Shown here piece by piece: positions 30,963 to 40,953 of a DNA stretch of 64,000 nucleotides. The translations under genes were made by a program, and so were the position numbers. How positions within the stretch are numbered: position 1 is the stretch's first letter; each line of letters starts with the position of its first letter. This DNA is from Pseudomonas sp. Tri1 (GTDB lineage Bacteria; Pseudomonadota; Gammaproteobacteria; Pseudomonadales; Pseudomonadaceae): NCBI RefSeq assembly GCF_017968885.1, contig NZ_CP072913.1, positions 496,001 through 560,000 of the forward strand, written 5' to 3'. The notes beneath the pieces were generated by a model. That model was not told the origin of the DNA and did no database searches. It saw only the letters and a program-made list of their open reading frames with translations.

Positions 30963-31052
30963 TGTGGGAGCGAACTTGCTCGCGATAGCGGTGGATCAGT
31001 CGACAACATTCCTGACTGAACCACCGCTATCGCGAGCAAGCTCGCTCCCACA
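30963..31052. repeat. REPIN between acyl-CoA dehydrogenase and putA genes
   Basis: TGTGGGAGCGAACTTGCTCGCGA and its inverted partner; the inner GATAGCGGTGG / CCACCGCTATC extends the stem, so the spacer itself is symmetrical. Confidence 0.88.
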
Positions 31053-31099
31053 GGATAGGGGGCTGAGCATCTATTGCAGATGCTCAGCTAATCCCTCGC

Positions 31100-34000
31100 T
31101 TAGCCGATGGTCATCAGGCTGGCGTTACCACCCGCCGCAGCGGTGTTGACGCTCAACGCCCGCTCGATCACCAAGCGCTCCAACGCAATGTTGGTTTCAC
31201 CCTGGGACAAACCGTGCACTCCAACGATGGCGCCGGCGCGCTTGGCCACCTGCTGGCAAACGCTGCGCAGTTGGTCCGAGTCGCCGTGGTGCAGGACGGC
31301 GTCGAACAGCACGTCGTCCTTGGCCCAGTCGGCCACTCGCTGGATGCGTGCCTGAATCTCCTTCGGCAAGCGTGCGAACAAGGCTTTGCTGGTGTCGGTT
31401 TCCGGCCACACGGCCGAGCCACCTACGGCCAGCACGGCCGCCAGTTGCGTCAGCAGATCGCCTTCCACGTCCGCCAGGCACAGCACGTGCTCGCGGGGCA
31501 GGATGGCGTAGCTGTTGCGCTCGCCGGTCGGGCCGGTCAGGGTCCGGGTGATACCGCTTTGCGATTGGGCGGCGAACTGCACGCACAGGGCGCTCAGTTC
31601 GGCCAGCTTCTGGCTGTCGGCCCAGGCTTGCAGGGCCGTCAGCGGCTTGCTCATGGCATCGCGCAAACGCAGGTCCGGCGCAGTCAGGGCGTCGCCACGC
31701 ACGAAGGATTGCTGGATGGCATCGGTTGGACGGGTCGACAGCAGGCGGTACAGGTACAGCGGACCGCCCGCCTTGGGGCCGGTGCCCGACAGGCCTTCAC
31801 CACCGAACGGCTGTACACCGACCACGGCCCCGACAATGTTGCGGTTCACGTAGACGTTGCCGGCATGGACGTTGTCGACCACTTTGGCGATGGTCTCGTC
31901 GATACGGGTGTGCACGCCGAGGGTCAGGCCATAGCCGGAGGCGTTGATCTGGCTGATCAACTGATCCAGCTCCTTGCGCTTGTAACGCACCACGTGCAGC
32001 ACCGGGCCAAAGATCTCGCGTTGCAGCTCGTCGAAGCTTTCCAGTTCGATCAGGGTCGGCATCACAAAGGTGCCACGCTTGCACTCGTCGCTGTCGGCGA
32101 TGGCCATCTGGTACACGGTGCGACCTTTGTCACGCATGGTTTGGATGTGTTTCTCGATGCCGGCCTTGGCTTCAGCGTCGATCACCGGGCCGATGTCTAC
32201 CGACAAGCGCTCGGGGTTGCCGAGGCGTGATTCAGCCATGGCGCCCTTGAGCATTTCGATGACGCGGTCGGCGGAATCTTCCTGCAGGCACAGCACCCGC
32301 AGGGCCGAGCAGCGTTGGCCGGCACTGTCGAAGGCCGAGGACACCACGTCGATGACCACTTGCTCGGTCAGCGCCGAGGAGTCGACGATCATTGCGTTCT
32401 GGCCGCCGGTTTCGGCAATCAGCGGGATCGGACGGCCCTGGTTGTCCAGGCGACCGGCGATGTTGCGCTGCAACAGGCGAGCGACTTCGGTGGAACCGGT
32501 AAACATCACGCCTTTAACCCGGTCGTCACCCACCAGGCGGGCGCCGACGGTTTCGCCACGGCCCGGCAGCAGTTGCAGCACGCCTTCCGGAATGCCGGCT
32601 TCGAGCATCAGGCGCACTGCTTGTGCGGCAACCAATGGCGTCTGTTCGGCAGGCTTGGCCAATACCGGGTTACCGGCGGCCAGGGCAGCGGCCACCTGGC
32701 CGCTGAAGATCGCCAACGGGAAGTTCCACGGACTGATGCAGACCACCGGGCCCAGTGGGCGGTGGGCGTCGTTGGTGAAGTCGTTGCGGGCCTGCACCGC
32801 GTAGTAGCGCAGGAAATCCACGGCTTCACGTACTTCGGCGATGGCGTTGGCGAAGGTCTTGCCGGCTTCGCGGGCCAACAGGCCCATCAGTGGCTGGATC
32901 TCGCCTTCCATCAGGTCGGCGGCACGCTCGAGGATCGCGGCGCGTTCGGCTGGCGGGGTGGCCTGCCAGATCGGCGCGGCGTTGAGGGCGCACTGAATGG
33001 CGTTGTCGACGTCGGTGATCGTGGCTTCCTGCACATGGCCGACCACGTCACGATGATCGGACGGGTTCAACACCGCTGCCGGAGTTTCTTCGCTGGCGGC
33101 ACAGCCGAGCATCGGCACGGCTTTCCAATCGTTATGGGCAGTGGCCAGCAAGGCGCAGGACAGCGAAGCCAAACGATGTTCGTTGGCCAGGTCGATGCCG
33201 CTGGAGTTGGCGCGGTCGCTGCCGTACAAGTCGCGAGGTAGCGGAATACGTGGGTGTGGCAGGCCGAAGCCGCCTTCCAGCGTCGCCATCTGCTCGATGC
33301 TGGCCACTGGATCGGCCACCAGCTCCTGAATCGAGATGGACTGGTCGGCGATACGGTTGACGAACGAGGTGTTCGCGCCGTTTTCCAGCAGGCGACGTAC
33401 CAGGTAAGCCAGCAATGTTTCGTGGGTGCCGACTGGTGCGTATACGCGGCACGGACGGTTCAGCTTGCCTTCGGAAACCTTGCCTACAACTTGTTCATAC
33501 AACGGTTCGCCCATGCCGTGCAGGCATTGGAACTCGTACTGGCCCGGGTAATAGTTCTGGCCGGCGATATGGTAGATGGCTGCCAGGGTATGGGCGTTGT
33601 GCGTAGCGAACTGCGGGTAGATGACTTCCGGCACCGACAGCAATTTGCGCGCGCAGGCGATGTAGGAAACATCGGTGTACACCTTGCGGGTATAGACCGG
33701 GTAGCCTTCCAGGCCTTCGACCTGGGCGCGCTTGATTTCGCTGTCCCAGTACGCGCCTTTCACCAGGCGGATCATCAGGCGATGACGGCTGCGGCGCGCC
33801 AGGTCGATGACGTAGTCGATCACGTATGGGCAACGCTTCTGGTACGCCTGGATCACGAAGCCGATGCCGTTCCAGCCGGTCAGTTGCGGCTCGAAGCACA
33901 GGCGCTCCAGCAGGTCCAGGGACAGTTCGAGGCGGTCCGCCTCTTCGGCGTCGATGTTCAGGCCGATGTCGTATTGCTTGGCCAGCAGGGTCAGCGACAG

Positions 34001-35053
34001 CAGGCGCGGGTACAGCTCTTCCATCACACGCTCGTACTGGGCACGGCTGTAACGCGGGTGCAGAGCCGAGAGCTTGATGGAAATGCCCGGACCTTCATAA
34101 ATCCCACGGCCGTGGGACGCTTTGCCGATCGAATGGATGGCTTGTTCGTACGAGGCCAGGTACTTCTGGGCGTCATGTTCGGTGAGTGCGGCTTCACCCA
34201 GCATGTCGTAGGAATAGCGGAAGCCTTTGGCTTCGAACTTGCTGGCGTTGGCCAGGGCTTCGGCGATGGTTTCGCCGGTGACGAACTGCTCGCCCATCAG
34301 GCGCATGGCCATGTCGACGCCCTTGCGGATCATCGGCTCGCCGCTCTTGCCGATGATCCGGCTCAGGGAGGAGGTCAGGCCGGCTTCGTTATGGGTAGCG
34401 ACCAACTTACCGGTCAGCAACAGGCCCCAGGTGGCGGCGTTGACGAACAGCGATGGGCTGTTGCCCAAGTGCGGTTGCCAGTTGCCGGTGCTGATCTTGT
34501 CGCGGATCAGTGCGTCGCGGGTGCCTTTGTCCGGGATGCGCAGCAGCGCTTCGGCCAGGCACATCAGTGCCACGCCTTCCTGGGACGACAGGGAAAATTC
34601 CTGCAACAGGCCCTGAACAATACCGGCACGGCCACCGGCACTTTTCTGGTTACGCAGCTTTTCTGCAATCGAGGCGGCCAGCTTGTTAGTGGCTTCGGCC
34701 ATTTCGGCTGGCAGGCGTGCCTGTTCGATCAGCATCGGCACCACTTCCGGCTCTGGGCGGCGGTAAGCGGCGGTGATGGAGGCGCGCAGAACCGACTGCG
34801 GCAGGATGCTCTCGGCAAACTCCAGGAAGCATTGGTGGGCGTGGTCGACCTGGACGTCGCCGGCGTCATCGCTGTCGACGCGGGGCGAACCGTTCAGCTC
34901 GGTCAGGGTTGCACCACCCTCGAGTTTTTCCAGGTAATTGAAAATTGCCTGTTTGATCAGCCAGTGCGGTGTGCGATCAATCGAGGTCGCGGCCGCCTTG
35001 AGGCGTTCGCGGGTCGGGTCGTCGAGTTTGACCCCAAGGGTGGTGGTAGCCAT
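31100..35053 (-). CDS. putA: bifunctional proline dehydrogenase / glutamate semialdehyde dehydrogenase and transcriptional repressor PutA
   Basis: A 1317-residue trifunctional protein. Residues 1-47 are a ribbon-helix-helix DNA-binding domain (TTLGVKLDDPTRERLKAAA), so this PutA can repress the put genes. The FAD proline dehydrogenase barrel follows (about 190-570), and then the NAD-dependent aldehyde dehydrogenase with catalytic cysteine in DSAGQRCSALRVL and VCISPWNFPLAIF. The C-terminal domain conserved in long PutAs is also present. It oxidises proline to glutamate at the inner membrane. The start has GAGG nine bases upstream. The gene is divergent from putP, with five GTTGCA boxes between. 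Confidence 0.96.
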   Translation of the reverse strand: MATTTLGVKLDDPTRERLKAAATSIDRTPHWLIKQAIFNYLEKLEGGATLTELNGSPRVDSDDAGDVQVDHAHQCFLEFAESILPQSVLRASITAAYRRPEPEVVPMLIEQARLPAEMAEATNKLAASIAEKLRNQKSAGGRAGIVQGLLQEFSLSSQEGVALMCLAEALLRIPDKGTRDALIRDKISTGNWQPHLGNSPSLFVNAATWGLLLTGKLVATHNEAGLTSSLSRIIGKSGEPMIRKGVDMAMRLMGEQFVTGETIAEALANASKFEAKGFRYSYDMLGEAALTEHDAQKYLASYEQAIHSIGKASHGRGIYEGPGISIKLSALHPRYSRAQYERVMEELYPRLLSLTLLAKQYDIGLNIDAEEADRLELSLDLLERLCFEPQLTGWNGIGFVIQAYQKRCPYVIDYVIDLARRSRHRLMIRLVKGAYWDSEIKRAQVEGLEGYPVYTRKVYTDVSYIACARKLLSVPEVIYPQFATHNAHTLAAIYHIAGQNYYPGQYEFQCLHGMGEPLYEQVVGKVSEGKLNRPCRVYAPVGTHETLLAYLVRRLLENGANTSFVNRIADQSISIQELVADPVASIEQMATLEGGFGLPHPRIPLPRDLYGSDRANSSGIDLANEHRLASLSCALLATAHNDWKAVPMLGCAASEETPAAVLNPSDHRDVVGHVQEATITDVDNAIQCALNAAPIWQATPPAERAAILERAADLMEGEIQPLMGLLAREAGKTFANAIAEVREAVDFLRYYAVQARNDFTNDAHRPLGPVVCISPWNFPLAIFSGQVAAALAAGNPVLAKPAEQTPLVAAQAVRLMLEAGIPEGVLQLLPGRGETVGARLVGDDRVKGVMFTGSTEVARLLQRNIAGRLDNQGRPIPLIAETGGQNAMIVDSSALTEQVVIDVVSSAFDSAGQRCSALRVLCLQEDSADRVIEMLKGAMAESRLGNPERLSVDIGPVIDAEAKAGIEKHIQTMRDKGRTVYQMAIADSDECKRGTFVMPTLIELESFDELQREIFGPVLHVVRYKRKELDQLISQINASGYGLTLGVHTRIDETIAKVVDNVHAGNVYVNRNIVGAVVGVQPFGGEGLSGTGPKAGGPLYLYRLLSTRPTDAIQQSFVRGDALTAPDLRLRDAMSKPLTALQAWADSQKLAELSALCVQFAAQSQSGITRTLTGPTGERNSYAILPREHVLCLADVEGDLLTQLAAVLAVGGSAVWPETDTSKALFARLPKEIQARIQRVADWAKDDVLFDAVLHHGDSDQLRSVCQQVAKRAGAIVGVHGLSQGETNIALERLVIERALSVNTAAAGGNASLMTIG

Positions 35054-35126
35054 ATTTTTATCCTCATGTTTACCACGTATCGCGTGGCATCAGCTGGCGG
35101 CAAGATTAGCTGTGGGATGATTGAGG

Positions 35127-35366
35127 TGCAACCGGGTGCAACCCTTTTTTTCTCGAAATGACAGGCAGCTCATCCGGAAGCGAATGCTGTTCGGTTGATC
35201 CTGCACCGGCTTAGTGCTTTGGCTGCCAGCTGAGTGCTGGAAACTGCACTAAAAGGGGGCAAGAAGCACAGGTTTTGCGATAAAACCGATCAGGTGCAAC
35301 TTATTCGAGCGAAACTGGTTGCACCTTATTTGATTTGTTGAATAGCATTCGCGGCCAAGGTGCAAC
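35127..35366. promoter_or_regulatory. put control region with five GTTGCA (PutA) boxes
   Basis: TGCAAC or its complement GTTGCA occurs at 35127-35132, 35137-35142, 35295-35300, 35318-35323 and 35361-35366, each inside a longer GGTGCAACC-like block. The third and fourth form an inverted pair (GGTGCAAC, 17 bases, GTTGCACC). GTTGCA is the operator core recognised by the PutA ribbon-helix-helix domain in E. coli. The boxes lie in the 462-base gap between divergent putA and putP; no other gene is visible there. Confidence 0.75.
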
Positions 35367-35515
35367 CGGCTGTCCGCCGAGGGGCATCGGCTGATGGCTT
35401 TCCTGGGGAAACATCAGTCATAAATTCGCGGGACTGCAAATCGTCGCTACAGCCTCTGTGTTGTCGGCGCTTTCAACTGCCACCGCTACATAAAAACAAA
35501 GCCAGGGCGTAACTC

Positions 35516-37000
35516 ATGAGTGTAAGTAATCCCACCTTGATCACTTTTGTGATCTACATCGCAGCCATGGTCCTGATCGGGCTGATGGCTTATCGCTCCA
35601 CCAATAACCTTTCCGATTACATCCTGGGCGGTCGCAGCCTGGGTAGCGTCGTGACGGCACTGTCTGCCGGTGCTTCCGACATGAGCGGTTGGTTGTTGAT
35701 GGGGTTGCCCGGCGCGATCTACATGTCCGGCCTGTCGGAAAGCTGGATTGCCATCGGCCTGATCGCCGGTGCCTACCTGAACTGGTTGTTCGTGGCCGGT
35801 CGCCTGCGGGTACAGACCGAGCACAACGGCGATGCACTGACGCTGCCGGACTACTTCTCCAGCCGTTTCGAAGATAAGAGCGGTGTGCTGCGGATCATCT
35901 CGGCAGTGGTGATCCTGGTGTTCTTCACCATCTACTGCGCTTCCGGCATCGTGGCCGGTGCCCGTCTGTTCGAAAGCACCTTCGGCATGTCCTACGAGAC
36001 AGCGCTGTGGGCCGGTGCAGCAGCGACCATTGCCTACACCTTCGTCGGTGGTTTCCTGGCCGTGAGCTGGACCGACACCGTACAAGCCACCCTGATGATC
36101 TTCGCGTTGATCCTTACGCCAATCATCGTGTTGCTGGCCACTGGCGGCGTGGACACCACTTTCCTGGCGATCGAAGCAAAAGATCCTACGTCGTTCGATA
36201 TGCTGAAAAACACCACCTTCATCGGCGTGATCTCGCTGATGGGCTGGGGCCTGGGCTACTTCGGCCAACCGCACATCCTGGCGCGTTTCATGGCGGCTGA
36301 TTCGGTCAAGTCCATCGCCAACGCCCGTCGCATCTCCATGACCTGGATGATCCTCTGCCTGGGTGGCACCGTGGCCGTTGGCTTCTTCGGTATCGCTTAC
36401 TTCTCGGCACACCCCGACGTGGCCGGTCCCGTGACCGATAACCCTGAGCGAGTGTTCATCGAGCTGGCGAAAATCCTGTTCAACCCATGGGTTGCCGGCG
36501 TGTTGCTGTCGGCCATCCTGGCGGCGGTGATGAGCACCCTGAGCTGCCAGTTGCTGGTGTGCTCCAGCGCCCTGACTGAAGACTTCTACAAGACCTTCCT
36601 GCGCAAGAGCGCTTCACAGCTGGAACTGGTCTGGGTCGGTCGCGCCATGGTGCTGCTGGTGGCCTTGGTTGCCATCGCCCTGGCTGCCAACCCGGAAAAC
36701 CGCGTACTGGGCCTGGTGAGCTACGCCTGGGCTGGTTTCGGTGCCGCCTTCGGCCCGGTTGTCCTGATTTCCGTGATCTGGAAGAACATGACTCGTAACG
36801 GCGCGCTGGCCGGCATCCTGATGGGTGCGATCACCGTGATCGTCTGGAAGCACTTCTCGTTGCTGGGTCTGTACGAAATCATCCCGGGTTTCATCTTCGC
36901 CAGCCTGGCCATCTACCTCGTCAGCAAGATGGGTTCGCCTACCGCCGGTATGCTGCAGCGCTTCGATGCGGCCGAGAAAGATTTTCGCCTGAACCAGTAA
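35516..37000 (+). CDS. putP: sodium/proline symporter PutP
   Basis: A 494-residue SSS-family transporter with about 13 membrane helices. SDYILGGRSLGSVVTALSAGASDMSGWLLMG is the N-terminal Na+/proline-binding region, and SWTDTVQATLMIFALILTP and MGWGLGYFGQPHILARFMA are family signatures. It imports proline with Na+ for catabolism by PutA. Its start follows AGGGCG. A strong terminator lies 40 bases after the stop. Confidence 0.96.
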   Translation: MSVSNPTLITFVIYIAAMVLIGLMAYRSTNNLSDYILGGRSLGSVVTALSAGASDMSGWLLMGLPGAIYMSGLSESWIAIGLIAGAYLNWLFVAGRLRVQTEHNGDALTLPDYFSSRFEDKSGVLRIISAVVILVFFTIYCASGIVAGARLFESTFGMSYETALWAGAAATIAYTFVGGFLAVSWTDTVQATLMIFALILTPIIVLLATGGVDTTFLAIEAKDPTSFDMLKNTTFIGVISLMGWGLGYFGQPHILARFMAADSVKSIANARRISMTWMILCLGGTVAVGFFGIAYFSAHPDVAGPVTDNPERVFIELAKILFNPWVAGVLLSAILAAVMSTLSCQLLVCSSALTEDFYKTFLRKSASQLELVWVGRAMVLLVALVAIALAANPENRVLGLVSYAWAGFGAAFGPVVLISVIWKNMTRNGALAGILMGAITVIVWKHFSLLGLYEIIPGFIFASLAIYLVSKMGSPTAGMLQRFDAAEKDFRLNQ

Positions 37001-37041
37001 GATCTTCCGCGAGGCCTGGATGGCTCGCTGAAGGTGTCAAT

Positions 37042-37081
37042 AAAAACGGCCCGTCTCCACTGGAGGCGGGCCGTTTTTTAT
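37042..37081 (+). terminator. rho-independent terminator of putP
   Basis: ACGGCCCG...CGGGCCGT, extended by CTCC/GGAG, forms a 12-13 bp stem with the small loop ACT, followed by TTTTTTA. The preceding A-run makes it work in both directions, but the minus-strand neighbour begins its stop codon only at 37150. Confidence 0.92.
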
Positions 37082-37149
37082 GGGATATCAGTCGGGGGCC
37101 TGGCTGGGGTAAAGCGTCTGGTTCCGCAGTCCGCCCTTCGCAGCACATA

Positions 37150-37914
37150 TCAGTCGCATGCCTGTCTGACATCGTCGTATGTGGTGCCTATCTTCAGGCC
37201 GGAAATATAGGTTTTTACATCCTCCATGACGCCTGGCTGATGTTTGTTATAAGCGCCCCATTTAGGTTCGTTCGCGCCTATGTTCGTGCCGTCCCAGGTT
37301 CTTCCGAAAAAACGTTCCTGGCCATTGCTGAATGCCTGTGCTTGACCATCGAACCATAGCTCCGCCCAGCCGCTGCTCGATTGATTGGAGGTATGTATGG
37401 CCAAGACAAGGCAATACCATTTGAACGGCTCAATGGGTTTGCTCCAGATAATGCCGGATGTCTCGGCTGGTGTGCCGTAATAGAAAAGCCTCAGGTTGCC
37501 GTCCTTGGCGCTCATCAGGAATGGATAGTTTTGTTGATACCCCGTTTCATAGGACTTCCACTGGAACGGGTGATGATTGCTCTGGGTGTCATTCAGTTTG
37601 AATGACCAGCCAATGAAGTAGGTTTTATTTTTTTCGAATCTATAGAGGGTGTGATTGGCACCGGTCCTGATATTGCGCGCTTCGCAGCGGGGTTCGCCGG
37701 AACTCTTATGGAATAACCAGGACTTGCCTCGGACCGTATCGTCTATCACGGTGATGCTGGAGGGAGCCGGACATTCGCTCACGGCATTCCCAAATATTTT
37801 TTCTTTACCAATAGGATTGGCGGCGTCTCCATCCCAAATCAATTGGGCTTCTGCGAGGGGGCAAAGATCAAACAAAATCATCAGACATGTAGCGGCGAAC
37901 AAAGAGGGCTTCAT
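37150..37914 (-). CDS. secreted polysaccharide lyase (PF14099-like)
   Basis: A 254-residue exported protein with a signal peptide (cleavage predicted after LAEA, residue 23) and a jelly-roll lyase domain of the heparin lyase I / glucuronan lyase type. Blocks are RGKSWLFHKSSGEPRCEAR, GWSFKLNDTQSNHHPFQWKS and the C-terminal YNKHQPGVMEDVKTYISGLKIG. The family cleaves uronic-acid polysaccharides by beta-elimination; the exact substrate is unknown. The gene is clearly AT-richer than its neighbours, with many AAA/TTT codons, suggesting acquisition. No partner sugar-uptake genes are adjacent. Confidence 0.8.
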   Translation of the reverse strand: MKPSLFAATCLMILFDLCPLAEAQLIWDGDAANPIGKEKIFGNAVSECPAPSSITVIDDTVRGKSWLFHKSSGEPRCEARNIRTGANHTLYRFEKNKTYFIGWSFKLNDTQSNHHPFQWKSYETGYQQNYPFLMSAKDGNLRLFYYGTPAETSGIIWSKPIEPFKWYCLVLAIHTSNQSSSGWAELWFDGQAQAFSNGQERFFGRTWDGTNIGANEPKWGAYNKHQPGVMEDVKTYISGLKIGTTYDDVRQACD

Positions 37915-38138
37915 GGTGCGCTCCTAAGTGTTGTGATCTTTTTAGCTTTTTTTGAATATGGGTAGGCTTGGCAGCCAGTGAATCGTGCTGTCGATCATTT
38001 CTTTTTTTGCTTTTTTTGAAGCTGTCAGTCCTGACAGTTTTTAATGTTGTTTTTTATATGAAGTTATTGGTAAGAGAATTTTTGGTTTTGCTGGAAAGGA
38101 TCTGCTGGTACTTGCGATCCTCTCCGTCATTCCTCATG
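37915..38138. other. AT-rich intergenic region
   Basis: 224 bases, unusually T-rich (runs such as TTTTTTTGCTTTTTTTG), upstream of the lyase gene. It probably contains the lyase promoter; no gene or strong hairpin is seen. Confidence 0.4.
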
Positions 38139-38633
38139 TCACTTCGTGTGGGTGTCAGGCTGGTTGAGAAAGATCAACACGCCCAAAATTGCCATATAGA
38201 ACCTGAACGCGGCATCCTGGCCGTTCCAGATTTCTGATTGCCACATCAGGAACCATTCCCCACCGACGACCATGAAGCCGAAAAACCAGACGAAGAAGCC
38301 CACTGTCAGACCGGCAACGGCCCACCCCTTGGCACGGGCGAACACCGAGGCCTCGGCCCGGCGTGCCTGCCACAGCTTCACTGCGCCGTAACCCAAAAGC
38401 CCCGCTGTCAGCGCTTCGCCGAAGATGATCAGCCAATAGGCGCCATGCCACATCCAGGGTTGATCGATGGCCCGGTATCGGGCGGAATTGTCGGGGAATG
38501 TGGTGTCCATGCTCAGCACGTGATGGACGAAATTGAAGTTGGAGCTGTAGTCCGTGACGTTGTTGAACACAGTCAGGAAGGCGAACGCTGCGAGCGCCAG
38601 AATCATTGCGATTTTTGCGTAACGGATCGTCAT
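38139..38633 (-). CDS. DUF2165 family small membrane protein
   Basis: A 164-residue protein with four membrane segments (IAMILALAAFAFLTVFNNV, WLIIFGEALTAGLLGYGAV, GLTVGFFVWFFGFMVVGGEWFLM, FRFYMAILGVLIFL). The motif NNVTDYSSNFNFVHHVLSMD is characteristic of DUF2165. Its function is unknown. It stands alone between the lyase and the type VI genes. Confidence 0.85.
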   Translation of the reverse strand: MTIRYAKIAMILALAAFAFLTVFNNVTDYSSNFNFVHHVLSMDTTFPDNSARYRAIDQPWMWHGAYWLIIFGEALTAGLLGYGAVKLWQARRAEASVFARAKGWAVAGLTVGFFVWFFGFMVVGGEWFLMWQSEIWNGQDAAFRFYMAILGVLIFLNQPDTHTK

Positions 38634-38898
38634 TGGTGCGTCCTTTGCTTTTTGCGACGAAAGAACGTTAGCACGGCCAGTTGCAGTCCCGAGCCCGTCA
38701 ATGTGTAGGAAGTTGCTGATTGTTCGTGCGGCGACTTCAGTTTGCCGTCACGCAAGGAATGTCTGTCGGAAAACACAGCGGATACCGCATGCCTTTATCT
38801 TCTTGGGTGTAAGGCAAATCTGTTTTTCATGACGGTTGATCAGCTTTCCATGGGGCTCATGCACAATCCCCCGCCTCCATTTTGCAGAGGCACATCGG

Positions 38899-40953
38899 AT
38901 GTTCCCGCCTGCCAACCAACCGCGTTTCACGTTGACGCTCGACAGCGGACCGAATGAGCTCAAGGTGCTTGAGTTCAAGGGTACGGAAGCTATCAGTCAA
39001 CCCTATCGTTTTGACCTGGAGCTGGTCAGTGAGCGGTCTGACCTGGCACTGGAAGAACTCCTGCATCGCCAGTCATTTCTGGGTTTCGGTGAAGGGGAAG
39101 GTGGCATACACGGTCAGGTCTATAGCGCAACCCAGGGGGATTCGGGCAAGCGCCTGACCCGTTACCAGATAAGCCTGGTGCCCCGCCTGGCCTACCTGCG
39201 CCATCGCATCAATCAGCGGATTTTCCAGCACCTGAGCGTGCCCGATATTGTCGCCCGGGTGTTGAAGGAACACGGGATCCTGGCGGATGCCTGCCAGTTC
39301 ACGCTTGGCGGGCAGTACCCCGAGCGCCAATATTGTGTGCAGTATGGCGAAAGCGACCTGGCCTTCATCGAGCGGATTTGCGCCGAAGTCGGTATCCATT
39401 ACCACTTCAGGCACCGCCCTGACGGCCATCTGCTGGTGTTCGGTGACGACCAGACGGTGTTTCCCCGCCTGCCCGAATCGACGCTGTACCTGCCGGACAG
39501 CGGCATGGTCGCCGACGAGCCGGCAATCAAGCGCCTGGCGGTGCGGCTCCAGACCCGCAGCACTGCCGTGACGTTGCGCGATTACGACTTCCGCAAGCCC
39601 GGCTTGTTATTGGAAACGCACCTGGATAATCGGCAGCGTCCTGCCCTTGAGGACTATCGCTATCCCGGCGGTTTCTCTGCCCGTGACGACGGCATGTATC
39701 TGACTCGGCGCGCCCTTGAGCGCCATGGCGCCGACTACCGCGTGGCAGAGGGCAGTAGCGATGAACGCGCCTTCGTCAGCGGACATTTCATGTGCATCAG
39801 GGAACATCCTCGGGAGCAATGGAATGATCTCTGGCTCCTGACGCGTGTCGACCATCATGGCCGTCAACCGCAGGTGCTGGAAGAAGTCGCCAGTGCCGTC
39901 CCGGATGAATTCCAGGGTTACAAAAATACCTTTCTCGCCACGCCTTGGGATGTGTTCTTTCGGCCACCCCTGTATCACGAAAAGCCTCGGGCCCATGGTT
40001 ATCAGTCGGCGGTGGTGACCGGGCCGGTCGACAGCGAGATCCATTGCGATGAGTTCGGGCGGGTCAAGGTGCAGTTGGCCTGGGATCGCGACGGTAAACA
40101 CGACGAACATTCCAGCTGCTGGCTGCGTGTGGCCTCCGGTTGGGCCCACGATCACTATGGCGCGGTGATGATCCCCCGGGTTGGCATGGAAGTCCTGGTC
40201 GGGTTCATCGACGGTGACGTGGACAAGCCGATGGTGGTGGGTTGCCTGCCCAATGGCGCCAACCCGGTGCCGCTGGACTTGCCGGCGGACAAGACCCGCA
40301 GCCTGTTGCGCAGCCGAAGCAGCCCTGGCGGGGGAGGTTACAACGAACTGCGCATCGAGGATCGCAAGGGTGCCGAGGAGATCTACCTGAGGGCCCAGCG
40401 AAACTGGACCCAGCATGTGCTGCACGACCAGCGGGTGCAGGTCGACCATGAGCGCAGCATTGTCGTCACCGGTACGGCGCGACACGAGCTCAAGGCCGAT
40501 GAACAGCGCCTTACCCATGGTCGGCGCCGGGCTGAAGTCCGGCAGGATGATCATCTGCTGGTGAGTGGCGAGCGGCATATTCGTGTCGGCAGCCAGGTGC
40601 TGAGTGCCAGCCAACAGTTTCATGTCAGCGCCGGCCAACACGTGGTATTGGAGGCGGGTGCCAGTGTGACCCTCCAGGCTGGCGGTCATTGGATCAACAT
40701 CGGGGCCGGCGGGATCTCCAGCAGCGTGCCGATCGAGGTCGGTGGGGCGCCGATGGCGGTCATGAGTGCGGCATCCGGCGTTCCAGGCAGTGCCGAGAAG
40801 CGGGTCGCTGCGCTGCCTGCGCTTTCCCTCGCGCAAATCCTCAGTTTCCAGGGCTCGGCGCCGTTCTGCGAGGAGTGTGAACGTTGCAGAAGCGGCGTCT
40901 GCGTAGCGCCATCGGTCTTTCGCAAACCTGTCGATATCCAGGAGCGACCATGA
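38899..40953 (+). CDS. vgrG: type VI secretion spike protein VgrG (TssI)
   Basis: A 684-residue VgrG. The gp27-like hub covers roughly residues 1-380, then the gp5 OB-fold (EIHCDEFGRVKVQLAWDRDGK) with LRVASGWAHDHYGAVMIPRVGMEVLVGFIDGD. A beta-helical repeat (RVQVDHERSIVV, then LLVSGERHIRVGSQ) forms the needle. There is no long effector extension, but the tail has four cysteines, C657-x2-C660-x2-C663-x4-C668, that could bind metal. The start at 38899 follows AGAGG. The DUF4123 adaptor gene overlaps its stop. Confidence 0.93.
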   Translation: MFPPANQPRFTLTLDSGPNELKVLEFKGTEAISQPYRFDLELVSERSDLALEELLHRQSFLGFGEGEGGIHGQVYSATQGDSGKRLTRYQISLVPRLAYLRHRINQRIFQHLSVPDIVARVLKEHGILADACQFTLGGQYPERQYCVQYGESDLAFIERICAEVGIHYHFRHRPDGHLLVFGDDQTVFPRLPESTLYLPDSGMVADEPAIKRLAVRLQTRSTAVTLRDYDFRKPGLLLETHLDNRQRPALEDYRYPGGFSARDDGMYLTRRALERHGADYRVAEGSSDERAFVSGHFMCIREHPREQWNDLWLLTRVDHHGRQPQVLEEVASAVPDEFQGYKNTFLATPWDVFFRPPLYHEKPRAHGYQSAVVTGPVDSEIHCDEFGRVKVQLAWDRDGKHDEHSSCWLRVASGWAHDHYGAVMIPRVGMEVLVGFIDGDVDKPMVVGCLPNGANPVPLDLPADKTRSLLRSRSSPGGGGYNELRIEDRKGAEEIYLRAQRNWTQHVLHDQRVQVDHERSIVVTGTARHELKADEQRLTHGRRRAEVRQDDHLLVSGERHIRVGSQVLSASQQFHVSAGQHVVLEAGASVTLQAGGHWINIGAGGISSSVPIEVGGAPMAVMSAASGVPGSAEKRVAALPALSLAQILSFQGSAPFCEECERCRSGVCVAPSVFRKPVDIQERP

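Noticed and set aside
35127..35366. Iteron-like TGCAAC repeats suggesting an origin
   Set aside because: Position between putA and putP and identity with the PutA operator core explain them; no rep gene is present.
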